A DNA stretch of 64,000 bases from assembly GCA_022385755.1 (NCBI GenBank), contig MU278370.1, forward strand, positions 381,247-445,246. Direction: 5' to 3'. Position numbers and translations under genes: made by a program. Of the stretch, positions 37,220 to 49,170 are shown one piece after another. Below the pieces are notes generated by a model. That model had not been told where the DNA came from. It saw only the letters and a program-made list of their open reading frames with translations, and did not search any database. Origin of the DNA: Trametopsis cervina. Its lineage: Eukaryota; Basidiomycota; Agaricomycetes; Polyporales; Irpicaceae. Each line of letters opens with the position of its first letter. Within the stretch, counting starts at the first letter, position 1.

Positions 37220-40200
37220 ATGGATTACGACCGCTACGACGCCTTCCTGCACCACATCTTCAAGCAGACCCAGGGCGACGCCTGGTTCCGCCCGAACGAG
37301 GAACATCTCTTGGGCGGTGTCGCCCTCCGTGTCGTCGACGCCAACCCCGAGACGGGCCTGCCGGAGTACCGCGTGTTCCCATATGAGAACCTCGCGCTGG
37401 AGCCCTTCGAGGCGGCCGTCGTGCAGCTAAACCCTGCCGTGGCCGTCAAGGTGCGGAGCGCAGCCGTGCACGCTGCTTTGGCCGAAGTGTGAGTCTACTT
37501 CTCATTTTCATATTCGTTTGACGGTTGTGTTGTCTGGTTGTTGGTGGGAGTGGGAGTGTGCGGGCGTGATAAGCCGTGCAGTGCAGAACGGCGATGCACT
37601 TACGATGACAATTATCGTCTCGAGAAGCCAGCGGAAGAGTCTGCCCGTGCAGTGTCTTTATCGCGTCGTCTGCTCGCCGCGCGCAAATTGCCAACTTTTT
37701 GCAAAAAGCGCGTGTCTCCCACAGTTATTTGTGGCGGATCGGCAGCAGGGCAGGAAAGGCAGACGGCACCGCTGAAGGAGGGTGCATCGCACGCGAGAGC
37801 CTTTTGCGTTTCGTTTGGCTGTGCAGGCGCGGTGGTGCTATGGGAGCTCGCGAGAAGCATCATTGTGATCCCTCGGGAGGGCAACCCGCAAGCGCGTGAC
37901 CCCGACGTGCGTGGGAAAGTCCCGCCTGCATTCCGCCTCTCGTGTCTCTTGATTCCACTCGCAAGCTCTTTTGCAACACCCATGGCTAATCTCATAAATT
38001 CGACAGTGGTCCGGATGACATGTCGATATATGTCGATGCGAACACAAGAATCCAGATTCTGGAGACGATGATGGACCTCCCTATGGCGGAGAAGGAACAG
38101 TGCGCCGCGTTCATTGTGAGTGTCATTCTCACCCTCTACTTCGGGAGCATATTGTGCCTAGTGCACGAGTGTATGCTCGCAAGAGACTCCGTATGGAAAG
38201 CTCGCGTCCTCGAGCCCAGTTATCATCACCAGAAGGCATGTTGCTACAAGGCGACACATCGCCTCCGTCTCCGCGCTTAGCTTCCTGACCGCTCTATCCA
38301 TCTCCTTCGCTTCCCCCTCTTGCATACCTGACAGGACAGCCCCGGCTGTCCGCCGAAGCCACCCTCTTATCTTCCACATACCCCGAATATCCTTCTTCGT
38401 CTGATAAGCTGACGCTAACGAAACCCTTCTTCCCCATAGCGCGACGAGCGAGTACTGATCATCTGGTCCGACTCCATCGACACTATCATCCCGACATGCC
38501 GCGACTTCGAGGAGCGTCTCATCAAGCTGCTCTGGCGATCTCGCCCGCACGCCGCGCACGCCGCGAGCGCGAGCAGCCATCCCGCAAGCGCAAGCGGTAC
38601 GTCTCTCTTCTTTTCTCCGCACGCCCTTCCCCAACTTATCGTTTTTTTTTTCTATCAAATCTCAGGCTCGCAATCCGGACATGGATCCATGACGAACCTG
38701 AACACGCGTCTGTCAACGTCGAACTCGACATCCGCCTTCGCGCACGCGCGCGGCTCGCTCTTGCCCCCCGGCGCCGGCACACCCCGCGGCGTGCACGGCA
38801 TGTCCCTCGAAGACCTGCGCGGCGAGTCCGACCTCGAGAAGCTCGGCGGAGACGACCTGAGCCCTGGCGCACACTCGCCCAGGGACGAACAGGGTCGCAG
38901 ACTCAGGACAAAGACGACAAGGACGTGGTACGGCCGCAAGAAGACGGTCGTCATACCTGTGGAGGACGACGAAGAGCTCGCGGGTGTTCCGGAGAAGAGG
39001 CCGGCGATGCTGCTCGCGCCTATTACGAATGGACTGGCGTTCGGCCTGAGCATATGTACGTACACTGTCGTTATTTTCGAGTTTTCGGTATGGAATGCGG
39101 GGATTAACGTGGGTTTTCCGTTCTTCTGGACAGTCTTCCTTGGGAATGGTATCAACACGCTCTTGGTTGAGTGGCAGCTGGACGGCGGCTTCATGCGGTT
39201 CATCCTGCTGGTCACTGTGCCGCTGCTCTTTGCCGTCTCGCTCGTACGTCGTGTTCTCTCCATTATTCATCTCCGGCGTCCAACTCATGGTGTCGCAATG
39301 TGTGTAGTTCTTCTGTCTGCAGCTGGTCACCAACGTGTGCATGGCTATCGGTCCGATCGCGCAGTACCACAAGAACTCGAAGTACTACTCTGCGAACAAG
39401 CCTCGTGCGAACAAGATCGTCGATAACAACCTCCCGCACATCACCATCCAGATGCCCGTGTACAAGGAGAGTCTGGATAACGTCTTGTGAGTTCTTCGAT
39501 ATCTGCGTCACGTGTGTTCGTGCGCTGACCTATGCATCCAGGGCGCCGTCTATCGAGTCCCTGAAGAAGGCCATGCAGACCTATGCTCGCCAGGGTGGTA
39601 CCTCCACGATCTTCATCAACGACGATGGTCTCCGCGTCATCTCCCGCGAGGAGCGCGACGCCCGTATCGCCTACTACGCCAACCACGGTATCGGCTGGGT
39701 CGCCCGTCCGAAGCACGACAACGCCGCCGACGGGTTCAACCGTGCCGGCCGCTTCAAGAAAGCGTCCAACATGAACTACGGCCTCGCGCTCTCGCTCAAA
39801 GCCGAGAAACACCTCGCGATGCTGCAGGCGCAGGAGAAAGTCCGTCCGTCGCGCGAGAACTCGAGCCAGAACCACGGGCGCAGGGAGGACGCGCGGTATG
39901 GGCTGCAGTACCAGGATCATGATGGGGAAGACCAGGGGATCGTAGAGGTGCCGCACCAGCCTGAGGAGGAGAGCGAGAAGACGGGAGAGTGGGAGGACCT
40001 CGAGGAGAGGGCGCTCATGCTGGCGATCGAGGAGGTGCATCAGGCGAGTGGGAAACGGTGGAGGCCCTGGGCTGCTAACGGGCGCGCGTGCCGTCTTGGT
40101 GAAATTATTCTGCTGGTCGATTCGGACACTGTCGTACCTGAGGACTGTTTGCGCGACGCGGCGAGGGAGATGGCGGAGTGCCCGACTGTTGCGATCCTTC

Positions 40201-41564
40201 AACACGAGTCTGGTGTGTGCTGCTTTTTTTGGTGTGGGAAGGAGCGGGCCGCTGATCCGTTTGTTGTAGATGTCATGCAGGTCGCCCACCACTACTTTGA
40301 GAACGGGATCGCGTACTTCACGCGTCGTATCAACAGGTCTATCTCGTTCAGTGAGTCCATGCTGTCCCTGTCGTTCGCCTCGTATGCCGTCGCTGACGGT
40401 ATGTTCCCCTCCAGCGTGCGCCAACGGTGAAGTAGCGCCCTTCGTCGGTCACAACGCCTTCCTCCGCTGGAAGGCGATCCAGGACGCAGCATTCATCGAC
40501 GTCGACGGCCAAGAGAAGATCTGGTCCGAGTCCAACGTGTCCGAAGACTTCGACATGGCCCTCCGCTTGCAGCTCCGTGGCTATATCATCCGCTGGGCGA
40601 CGTACTCCGAGGGCGGGTTCAAGGAGGGTGTCTCGCTCACCGTGGACGATGAGCTCAACAGATGGCAGAAGTACGCGTATGGATGTAGCGAGCTGCTGTT
40701 CAACCCCATCGTCAGGTGGTGGAGGGTGGGCCCGATCAACCACCAGATCCACAGGTTCCTGTGGTCTAGCGCGCCTATGCACTACAAGATCTCGATGATG
40801 GCGTATATGTTCTCCTACTGTACGTGTCACTCTTTGTTTTACCGTATTACCGCGCGTAAACTGACGACTTTTTTTCAGACGGTATTGCCGGTTCGATTAC
40901 GATTGCGCTGATCAACTACATCCTGCTCGGATGGGAATTCCCGGTGGACGGCTACTACTTGCACAGTTTCGAGATCTGGTTGGCGACAACGGTTGTGTTC
41001 TACGGCTCTGGTAATGTCGGCTTCACGCTTTTGGAATATCGTCTCGGCAAGCGCGACCTGATCTGGGCACTCCTTGAGAACTTTGCCTGGATTCCGTTCT
41101 TGTACGTGTTCATTCTCCGCCCAAGTTCCACGATAATGAGCTAACTATGCGCCGTTCTTCTCCAGCTTCTTCTTCTTCGGTGGCCTTTCGATCCCTCTCA
41201 GCCAGGCCATCTTCGCCCACCTGTTCTCGTACAACATCACATGGGGTGCGACGAAGAAGGAAGTCGAGCGGTCGAATTTCTTCAAGGAAATCCCAAAGAT
41301 CGCCAAGCGGTTCTGGTTCCCGATGCTCGTCTCGTTCATCATCATCGCCGGTGTCGTCGTCGTCTCAACGGGTCTCATGCCCGTCCAATGGCGCATCGGC
41401 AGTGACGGTTGGGCCGTCATCTTCCCGCTTGTGTATGTCCCTCCGCTCCGCCCACGTTCTCCATTCATCAGTACTAACCCATCTTCTTTCGCAGCCTCGT
41501 CTGTGCTTGCCATATTCTGTTCCCCATCGTGCTGAACCCCTGGTTGATGGTGTTCTCATACTGA
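37220..41564 (+). CDS. Membrane family-2 glycosyltransferase, large fungal type
   Basis: Polytopic GT2 enzyme, probably a processive polysaccharide synthase at the plasma membrane. Eleven exons (37220-37488, 38007-38115, 38440-38596, 38666-39243, 39308-39486, 39542-40212, 40270-40350, 40415-40819, 40879-41101, 41166-41432, 41495-41564) give 1002 residues. An N-terminal cytosolic domain (MDYDRYDAFLHHIF) covers about 1-130, a Ser-rich linker follows, then membrane helices at about 255-370. The GT core holds MPVYKES (~420), FINDDGL (~452), LLVDSDTVVP (~640), SEDFDMALRLQLRGY (~717) and NRWQKYAYG (~755), the last standing in for the usual QxxRW. Several helices close the protein (ending LNPWLMVFSY). 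It resembles the fungal GT2 proteins linked to hyphal surface polysaccharide; it is not a chitin synthase by its motifs. The product is unknown. Intron 1 (518 bp) is unusually long. Confidence 0.9.
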
Positions 41565-44500
41565 GCGCTTGCGCTGCTCCCGATATACCCTCACCTAGGA
41601 TACCAGCCGAACTCGGACGATGTTCGCGCCTTGACAGACTTGCTCTGTCTCATATACGCCCGTGCTTCCGTCTGTGTCGCCGCCCTGCCCTCGTTATTCT
41701 CGCCGCTCGTTGCCTATCATAATCATCCCAGTTCCGGTCGTCTCCGTCTCCGGTACCCTATTGCAGACTGTCAATAAATCTCACGCGACTGTTTATACGC
41801 CCCACCAACCCTAGACATTCCCAGAGACTCTTTCTTTCCCGTGTATACTCCGTCGTTTTATTGCTCCCCTCTTCACGGACCTCATGCATTCACGAACTTG
41901 CAACCCACACCTTGTCTCTCCTCTCCCCACTATATCAAGCTTATGTCTCGTCACGGACTTGAACTTCTTATATCTGTCTTTTTGTGTCTGTGCTATTACC
42001 CCCTTCTGCTCGTCTCTTAGAGCTGGGGCTCCACAATACTACTACTAGTCTCTGTTTCTTCTTCTCATTCTCTCGTCAGCACTTGCTTGTGAGAACCGGT
42101 GTATATATTGCGCCCAGTTGTCAGTACTATCTACCATGTAGCCCTTGCGGCGTATAGTGGCATGCATTCCAAAATATAGTGATGAATGATGATGACATGC
42201 TCCATTGAATGTAAGGTGCCGAGTGGATCCAGGTATATCAGTCGCTGCATTGCTTCGAGATGAGCATGAGACTTTCAATGATCCACCATACTGCATTGCG
42301 GTGCCACTTGGTTTGCAGCCCATCGTGCGTATGTTCGGGAACTCCTCTATTCGGTCGGGAGCAACCAAGATTGCGAAAGCGGGACAGCATAACATACAGG
42401 CTCTGTCAAGATCCGGTATGATGTGGACCAACTACACCGTGTGCTGCCTGCCGGACGTCGGGCTGTGCTGGAACAGCATAATCAATCCGTACACATACTG
42501 TGGCCGTATTTGTCAGATGCAGCGACTCCCTGCCACTCAGCGAAACGAACACGTACCGGTCATATCGTATGGATGTCAGGCTGGAGGAGGAGCCCGCGAA
42601 CCTGATAAGCATTGATCCAGTTGTCATCTTCTCTGCAGCTATTGAGCACTGCTTCAGGTTGACTCGGGAGTCCGAGTCGCATTGACGAGCAGATATCCCA
42701 TAGTAGGACATAGCATCTGCTACAACATCGATACCAGACCCGGAGATGAACTATACCCGCAGAGTCGTTTCCTGATGACGCGAACATTGTAAGAATAGAA
42801 CCGATGGCATAGTAACATGCACGCAGTGGCGACACCATTGTATCAGTTCCAGGACGTTCTGCGGAAGCCAAGAGAACGGGCGAAGGCGTTACAAGCCGCG
42901 TTTTCACTGCGCTGTCATGATACCGTAGAGCAAATGTCTCGTAGCTACTCCCGATATCGCAACAGAGATAAAAGATATCCGTGATATGCTCATGGAGGGA
43001 TTTCATCGAAGGCCGCAGCGACTTGAAGGTTCAAGCATTCGAGTGTCGGGTTATGTAGCGGTTAGGGCTACGGCCAGTCTGCGTGCGACATGCATCAGGT
43101 CGAATGCGGTGTTGATGATTCTTCGAGTACGTATGGGAACATTGCCCTACCGACGACATAGGGGTTACAGTTCCGAGTGGGAGTGCATCGCGGGTTGAAC
43201 ATACCGTTCCAAAACATATCACGGCACTTGAGACAAATGTTGAAACGGGCGCACAGAACTCCGAATTACCTAATTGAGTTACAATCGTGAGAATCCTTCG
43301 CCAACGTATCAACAAACCACCCGTTGGAATATCCAGGATGTCAGATATACTCTTACTTCTGGGCTCTATGTCACTTCTGAACGATAGAATGACCAGTGCA
43401 AGGGTATTCCACCGATCCGCCATGCTCTTCTCCCGCTGGCGGTCGGGTTTGCTTGGTCGTTATCGGACCTCCGTTAGCAACTGAAAGTGCAATTGTAGGC
43501 ATGGTTCGTGCTAGATTGACACGACTGTCTTCTGCTCGGGTTGCGAGGATTGCTCAGGAACATACCCAAGCCGGTTGACATTCTCCTTGTAAGTTTAATA
43601 CCAAGCAGCCTATCCATCTCGAGTGAAACCTTAGGCTGACGGCGTTCGGACAGGGTGTGGATGGGAGCCCTCGATAGTAATCTTGGACTCTTAGACCTCA
43701 TAGAGGCTATTCACTGCCCCTGCGAATACCGCAAAAGCATTGGTTCAGTCCTTCGTCGGGACAAGAGACAATGATGTGTGTAGCTCCGGGACCTTTTTGC
43801 TTCTAGATAACATTCCTTAGGGGCTGTATCCTGTGACATGGCCGCCTTCATAGACGAGCTTTGCCAGTCTATCGAAACGCCTGTGGCTGTGATAGGATGA
43901 GTATTGCGCGTTTCCACTTGCGAAGTGAAGCAAACGGCGTACTGGAAGGTAAGTTAAGCCACAGAAATCGGTTGATTTTCGTCTTAATGCGTGGGCGTCT
44001 TCGATGACAGCGTACAACCTGGACGTCTTGCTCCGTTGGCTGGCAGCTGAATACCCGCAACAGGAGTTGCTGTAGGACGCTAGCAGCCTCCTTCGTATTT
44101 CTTGATATATCTACAGGTGAGTGAGATCGTTTTTTTTTTCGAAAAAGCTCGGACAAATTCACCTGACCATCATCGGCGTACAGGATAATCCCTTGGCAAG
44201 GACAGTCTCTTGAAGCCGCTTAGGCACGATGTCTTACGTCTTGCCATAAGACATTCGAGGTCGTGCCTGGTCTGCTTTTATAGAGAGCGTCGTGAGATGA
44301 ACGTTCCCCATAGGCCAAACAAAATACACCCTTATCTTCTAAAGGGGCGTGTTATCAAAGCTAGTCAGCTTTGCTGATAAGTCGAAAAGGGATCTCACTG
44401 GAAATATGGCAGCGCACGCACTTGAGCATCCCTTCAAGGGCTGCCTGATGGCCCCCCGAAGTCTTATTGTGTGTGATGGAACCCTTGGATGGAGTATGCG

Positions 44501-45055
44501 GCCCTTCTCTGGCCTGTTGTATGGCCGAGGACAGCCGAGCGAGAGTGTCTGTAAGAGGTGAGCACACACACAAGGCTGCTATTTGAATAACACCCTACTG
44601 TTCCAAATGCTGACAAAGCCTGCGTTGTGGACATACAGCTCTGGGCTTAGATCTGAACGCGTCGCGATCGACAGACGCGATCACGTGAGGTAGTGATCGA
44701 GAGCGCGTCGTGAGCGTTTGGTGAGTCCGCCACACAATGTATCATGTTAAAGTGCCTTGACTCATGTACTTGCTTGTGTTGTAGTGGCAGTATTCTTTCG
44801 TGTTTTATGAGCCGATAAAATTGCAATGCAAGAGGAAAGACACGCGTGCCACAAACGCGGTTGAAGGTTATAGGCGCCGAGCGATTACGCGACAGAACTA
44901 ACGCGGTTGGGATGGCCATGGGCCACACGGTGGCGCCGTTCTCACTGCTTCTTAACCCTCCCCATTGCTCGACAGTGCTCAGTACACTACTCGCGACTTC
45001 CATCCGACTTCAAATGAGGACAAGAATATTCAGTGCTTATGCGCCCACGACTACG
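41565..45055. other. Region without supported gene, 3.5 kb
   Basis: The first ~500 bases are the pyrimidine-rich 3' region of the GT2 gene. From 42.0 to 44.2 kb the minus strand has many 60-150-codon frames (for example 42560-43006 and 43869-44162) with protein-like patches, but I could not chain them or recognise a domain; a decayed gene is possible. A hairpin lies at 44223-44267. Bases 44640-45055 are the likely promoter of gene C. Confidence 0.4.
44223..44267. repeat. Two-part inverted repeat (hairpin)
   Basis: Outer arms GGCACGA and TCGTGCC enclose inner arms TGTCTTA and TAAGACA, with a ten-base loop and one seven-base bulge. 14 of 14 arm bases pair. Confidence 0.55.
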
Positions 45056-46971
45056 ATGTCGCATCACGCGCTCGCGTGAGTGACTATCTCTCCGCTCACA
45101 GTGGCAGTTCATCTGTACTCACTCCCAACAGCCCAGCGACCGATGGCGCGGAGCTGGGGACGACGGCTGAGGGTTTCCGTATGGGCGACTGGTTGGATTT
45201 AGAGGGATTTACTATGGACGAGGCTGGGGAAGGATTCAATGACGATCCACTCAGCACTGGCGGCGAGTGGCAAAGTCAACTCGACAATAAAGTCGCGAAT
45301 GCCTCGCCCGATGCGACCGCTGAGACAGTCGCAAACGACTGTTCGTTAAAAGGGGTTGAGAAAGATGTGCAACATCGCTGGAAATCGAGTGGAGTGTAGG
45401 TCGTGGTCACTCTCAGCACGGCATGGCACTGACCGGTTTTCGCGCAGTTCATCGACTGGTGACTATGGACCGTGTAAGGTCGTCGCCAAGCATAAAAGGA
45501 TCGAGTATTGGAAGCCATGGGCACCGCATGTGGCTAAGATGTGAGTGCCGAACATTCGTTAGTATTGAACGCGGTGCTAAGACGTTCACCACACAGCTGG
45601 GGGCCTATCTACCTTGCTATAGAACAAGTGAATGGAGCGGAAGCAAAGGAGCCCCAGTTGTGCGTAGTCCCTTTCGGGTTGAGTATACATCTGTTGCAGA
45701 TATTGATTGTTGGTATCAGGGGAATGTTTGACTTGGGAGATGAGAGCGAGTCTGAGGAAGAGATGTGTGAGAAGCATGAGGCAGTAGACACTGCTCAGAT
45801 CTGCCTGTAAGTCTGAGAGTAGGCGGTTATTGGGATGTTCGGGGACTGACTCGACGTTTAGTCTCCTTTCTGACGTAGACGGGAGTCGTTCGTCTCTGAA
45901 GCGCAAGCGGTTAGCTTTGTACAAGGAAGATGAGGAGGAGGAGGACAGTGATGATGCCTCCGACAGCGACATTGCTCACCATAAGAAGATGCGGGTGTCG
46001 AACTCTGACACAGAAGAGGAAGAAGAAGATACCGAGACAGACGAAGATACCGACCTGGAAGATTGCCCCGACGAGTCTGACGATGACTACAGCGAGAGTC
46101 GTCCGGCTGCGAAGCGGAAGTGGTCCGCTTTGCTCGCCGAGGAGGAGGAAGAACATGATGACGACGGCATTCATCGCAAGAGATTCCGGGTAGCAGACAT
46201 CGACAGCGAGGAGGAAGAGGAACTCGCTAACACAGAGGGAGGCGATGAAGACAGCGATGCAGAAGCTAGTAGCGACGAATCTGACGATGGCCGCAACGAG
46301 TGTCGCCCAGCTCTGAGGCGCAAGCGGTCCGCTCTGTACGAGGAGGAACATGGGGGAGACGAAGATGCCGCCAGCGATGTTAGCCCCAAGCGGTTGCGGC
46401 TGGCAGAGTCGGAAGAAGTGGGCGAGGAGAGCGATACAGCAGTCAGCGACGACGATTCTGACGATGACTATAATGGAGAGGCCGACGACGAATACAAGGA
46501 CAAAGCTAAACCCAAGCGCCGCCACACCGCAGTCGTCGACGCTGAAGCCCCACTAGAGGAATTCACCACCTGCCCTTGGGAAGGCTGCACGGCGATCATC
46601 AGCACCGCCATGTTGGTGGAGGAAGTGGCCGTGGGGGAACACTTCGTTCGACACCTAGGCCTGCAACACACCGACTGTTTTGCGTGCCACATGTGCGGGT
46701 TCAAGCGTGGGACGTCGTACAAATCGGCGGCGCTGATGAACAGGGAGGTGGGGAGACACTACGGGGCGAGTCATATGGGGATCAAGGTGAAGCTGCCTTG
46801 TAGGAATGCGGTGTGTATACTAGACAAGGACGGGAAGCGGCCGACGTATAGTCGGCGCGATAGCCGGTTGGCACATGAGAGGAAGTGTGCTGATCAACAG
46901 ACTGGTGAGTGGATTAGATGAGATTCGTTTATTGTGCTGAAAATGATCGTGATGGTGTTGTTGCAGGCTAG
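45056..46971 (+). CDS. Zinc-finger family protein C (long form), unknown function
   Basis: Right-arm long-form member. Exons 45056-45075, 45102-45395, 45448-45540, 45597-45659, 45720-45806, 45862-46904 and 46967-46971 give 534 residues. The start MSHHALA is preferred because the first intron (26 bp, short but GT...AG) keeps the frame into RMGDWLDLEG; a start further down cannot be ruled out. Exons 3-4 carry HKRIEYWKPWAPHVAKM and IWGPIYLAIE. The large exon has the same length as in B (1043 bp) and encodes three acidic KRKR/KRxR modules, KPKRRH and the finger block from residue ~423. The finger block differs from that of B at only about five positions, whereas exons 1-2 are hardly alignable. 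The terminal exon gives two bases plus TAG, as in B. Confidence 0.85.
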
Positions 46972-47577
46972 AGATGAAGATGAAGATGAAGATGAAGAAT
47001 GCCGATGCGCCTATTCTTCTCTAGGTGGTTGTCCGATCGTTGACCATCGACAATAAATCCGCCGATATTCCGACCAGGGGTCCACGCACCGGTCGGCATC
47101 CCTGTTCGTACAAACACTCTGCACTGCATCTATCCTTCATATACCTTATATTTCCTCTTATTCTTTCTATTCTCTCCGTTCGTCGTATTTGTCTCATTGT
47201 CATTTCCACTCTACTCATTCTTGCTTAACCCCATCTCATGATCTCCCTTCGCTGAACACTTTACTTACACCCCAGCAGCAATTGATACTCCTGCTCTTCT
47301 CTCTTTTATTCTTCTCAGGCTTTTATTGGACGGACTTCATTCTCCCTTGGTCTTAATAATATTCAAATAAACAGCGAATTCATTGATCACACAGTGTGTA
47401 GCCGAGTGATAACTGAACTACATTCGTGCACCGCAGTATCACGACCCACGCGCCCACTATGCACGACAGCCTCAATAGCACCACGGCGATGGAGCTACTC
47501 GTTTCCAGTCAGATGGCTGTGCACGCAAAAGGGAGACAGAGGCAATGGGTTGGATGCAGGTTGCGGGGTCGGACTGT
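46972..47577 (+). repeat. 3' flank of gene C, 606-bp inverted duplicate of 24550-25155
   Basis: Near-identical to the minus strand of 25155-24550, with the same length. It starts with GATGAA repeats right after the stop codon and ends abruptly after GGGGTCGGACTGT, beyond which the two arms are unrelated. Confidence 0.9.
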
Positions 47578-49170
47578 ACGATGATCTCGCATGGACTCGG
47601 AGAGTTTGTCGACGAAGAGTTCCTGGTGCTCTTTCATACTGTGAGCACCAGGTCGCGTAGAGACGCACTCACCGACGTGAAGACAATCCATCCGATCGGA
47701 TGGTGTTTCAAGCAAGCTGACAGATAGTGCTCACCGGTGTGTACATGCATAGTGTTCATTTCAGCGGCTCACCGAGGCGCACAAAGAAATACTGATGAAC
47801 GGTGGTGTATACACGGCCCAGTACCGGTACCGCGAATAATTCACGTGAAGATCTTTCATATGAGAGCAAATGCACAATACGCTGGGTGCAGTGGTCGATT
47901 GGACGACCTAGGGTTTGGGGCTTGGCGTACTCATTTCATGGCATGGGTTCGGCGTACCGAAAGATAATGCTGACCCGTATCCGTCTGGAAATGACTCGAA
48001 TTCGAGAGGGGCACTGTTCCAACAGTAATTTAGCACTCACCATTAGCAATCGAATGAAGCAGTTGATGAATAACTGCACTCACAGTTAGAGCCAGTTTAG
48101 AGACCCAATCATAATAAATGAGTCAAATGTACGTTTGAGGTACGCAGCCGAAGCCTGTTGTATTGGCGTGTGGTTTGGATCTTCCCACAAGGCCAAGCCA
48201 CTTGATGACTCGGTCAATCAGAAATACGTGGTTGAGTTATTGTTGCAAGCTAGAGGGACAGTGATGAGCTATTGTTGCACACACAAGCGTTGATTCTGGT
48301 CCATTCCGTGCGCAGTGTCCTCTTGGGCGATGACAGCTTGGGCAGTCGCTCGAATTGGCCTGGCCATAGTCTATGTCTATTGTACATGGCTGGGTCAGGT
48401 GCCAAGTCGAGGACGCGACAAGATTCTAATACTGTACATGCTCACCGTGCGTGTATTCACCCACGAACCTTGAGAGACAGAGCTTTAACGTCTCACTGCA
48501 TACGACCCCTACATGGTGAAGGACCGGTGTTGTGTCATAGTAAGCCGACTTGGATGCTCGATGGCCAGAGTGAAGGAATAGCTAGTAGGGTACTGGCACA
48601 GACACAACACAACCTCGATAGCAATGGTGGCTAGAGTAGAGTAGAAGAAAGTAAGGGACTGGTGATGCCAGCGTCACGCCAAGTTCCGATCATCTGCTAC
48701 TGTACCACGACTTGGCCAAATACTTTACGGCCACCGTGTGAAATCAGCGTGTTGCGCCACACATATCTCAACGTCCGCACGAAAATGCAATATTCAACGC
48801 ACAAGAACAGCCCCTCTGCAATAGTCAGACCTGCTCCTAACCACACCCACTGCGAAAATTCTCCAAAAAAAATCATCGAATAGCTGGCGGCAGTCTTTCT
48901 CTACCTACGCCTCCCTGGCTCACTGCGCTTCGACCAGGCCCCGTCGTGGGCTTTGCGGCATCCAACTAGAAGAGTGTTCACGGAGACGAATGATACCATG
49001 ACAATGGATAAGTCCTGGCCAGTGGCAAGGCGACTCTTTTCCAAGTGGAGGCATGGTGGACGCACCTCAGTGAGCCACAACCCGCTTTCAAATCCCTTAA
49101 CAACCGAGCTCCAGACGTTTAGCGTTCATTGAAGGTAGCAGTGGGCCGGTTACACGTTTCAATGAGGCTG
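47578..49170. other. Right-arm region corresponding to the DUF6533 position
   Basis: No gene supported. In the left arm the corresponding interval holds the DUF6533 gene; I see no trace of its motifs here. Short frames (47802-48089, 48272-48634) have no domain. Confidence 0.4.

Noticed and set aside
37220..41564. Identification of the GT2 gene as chitin synthase
   Set aside because: It lacks the chitin-synthase EDR and QRRRW signatures and the family's N-terminal blocks; SEDFD and NRWQK fit another GT2 group.
42045..44162. Multi-exon minus-strand gene between 42 and 44.2 kb
   Set aside because: Several frames look partly protein-like, but I could not link them by consistent splice phases or recognise a domain.
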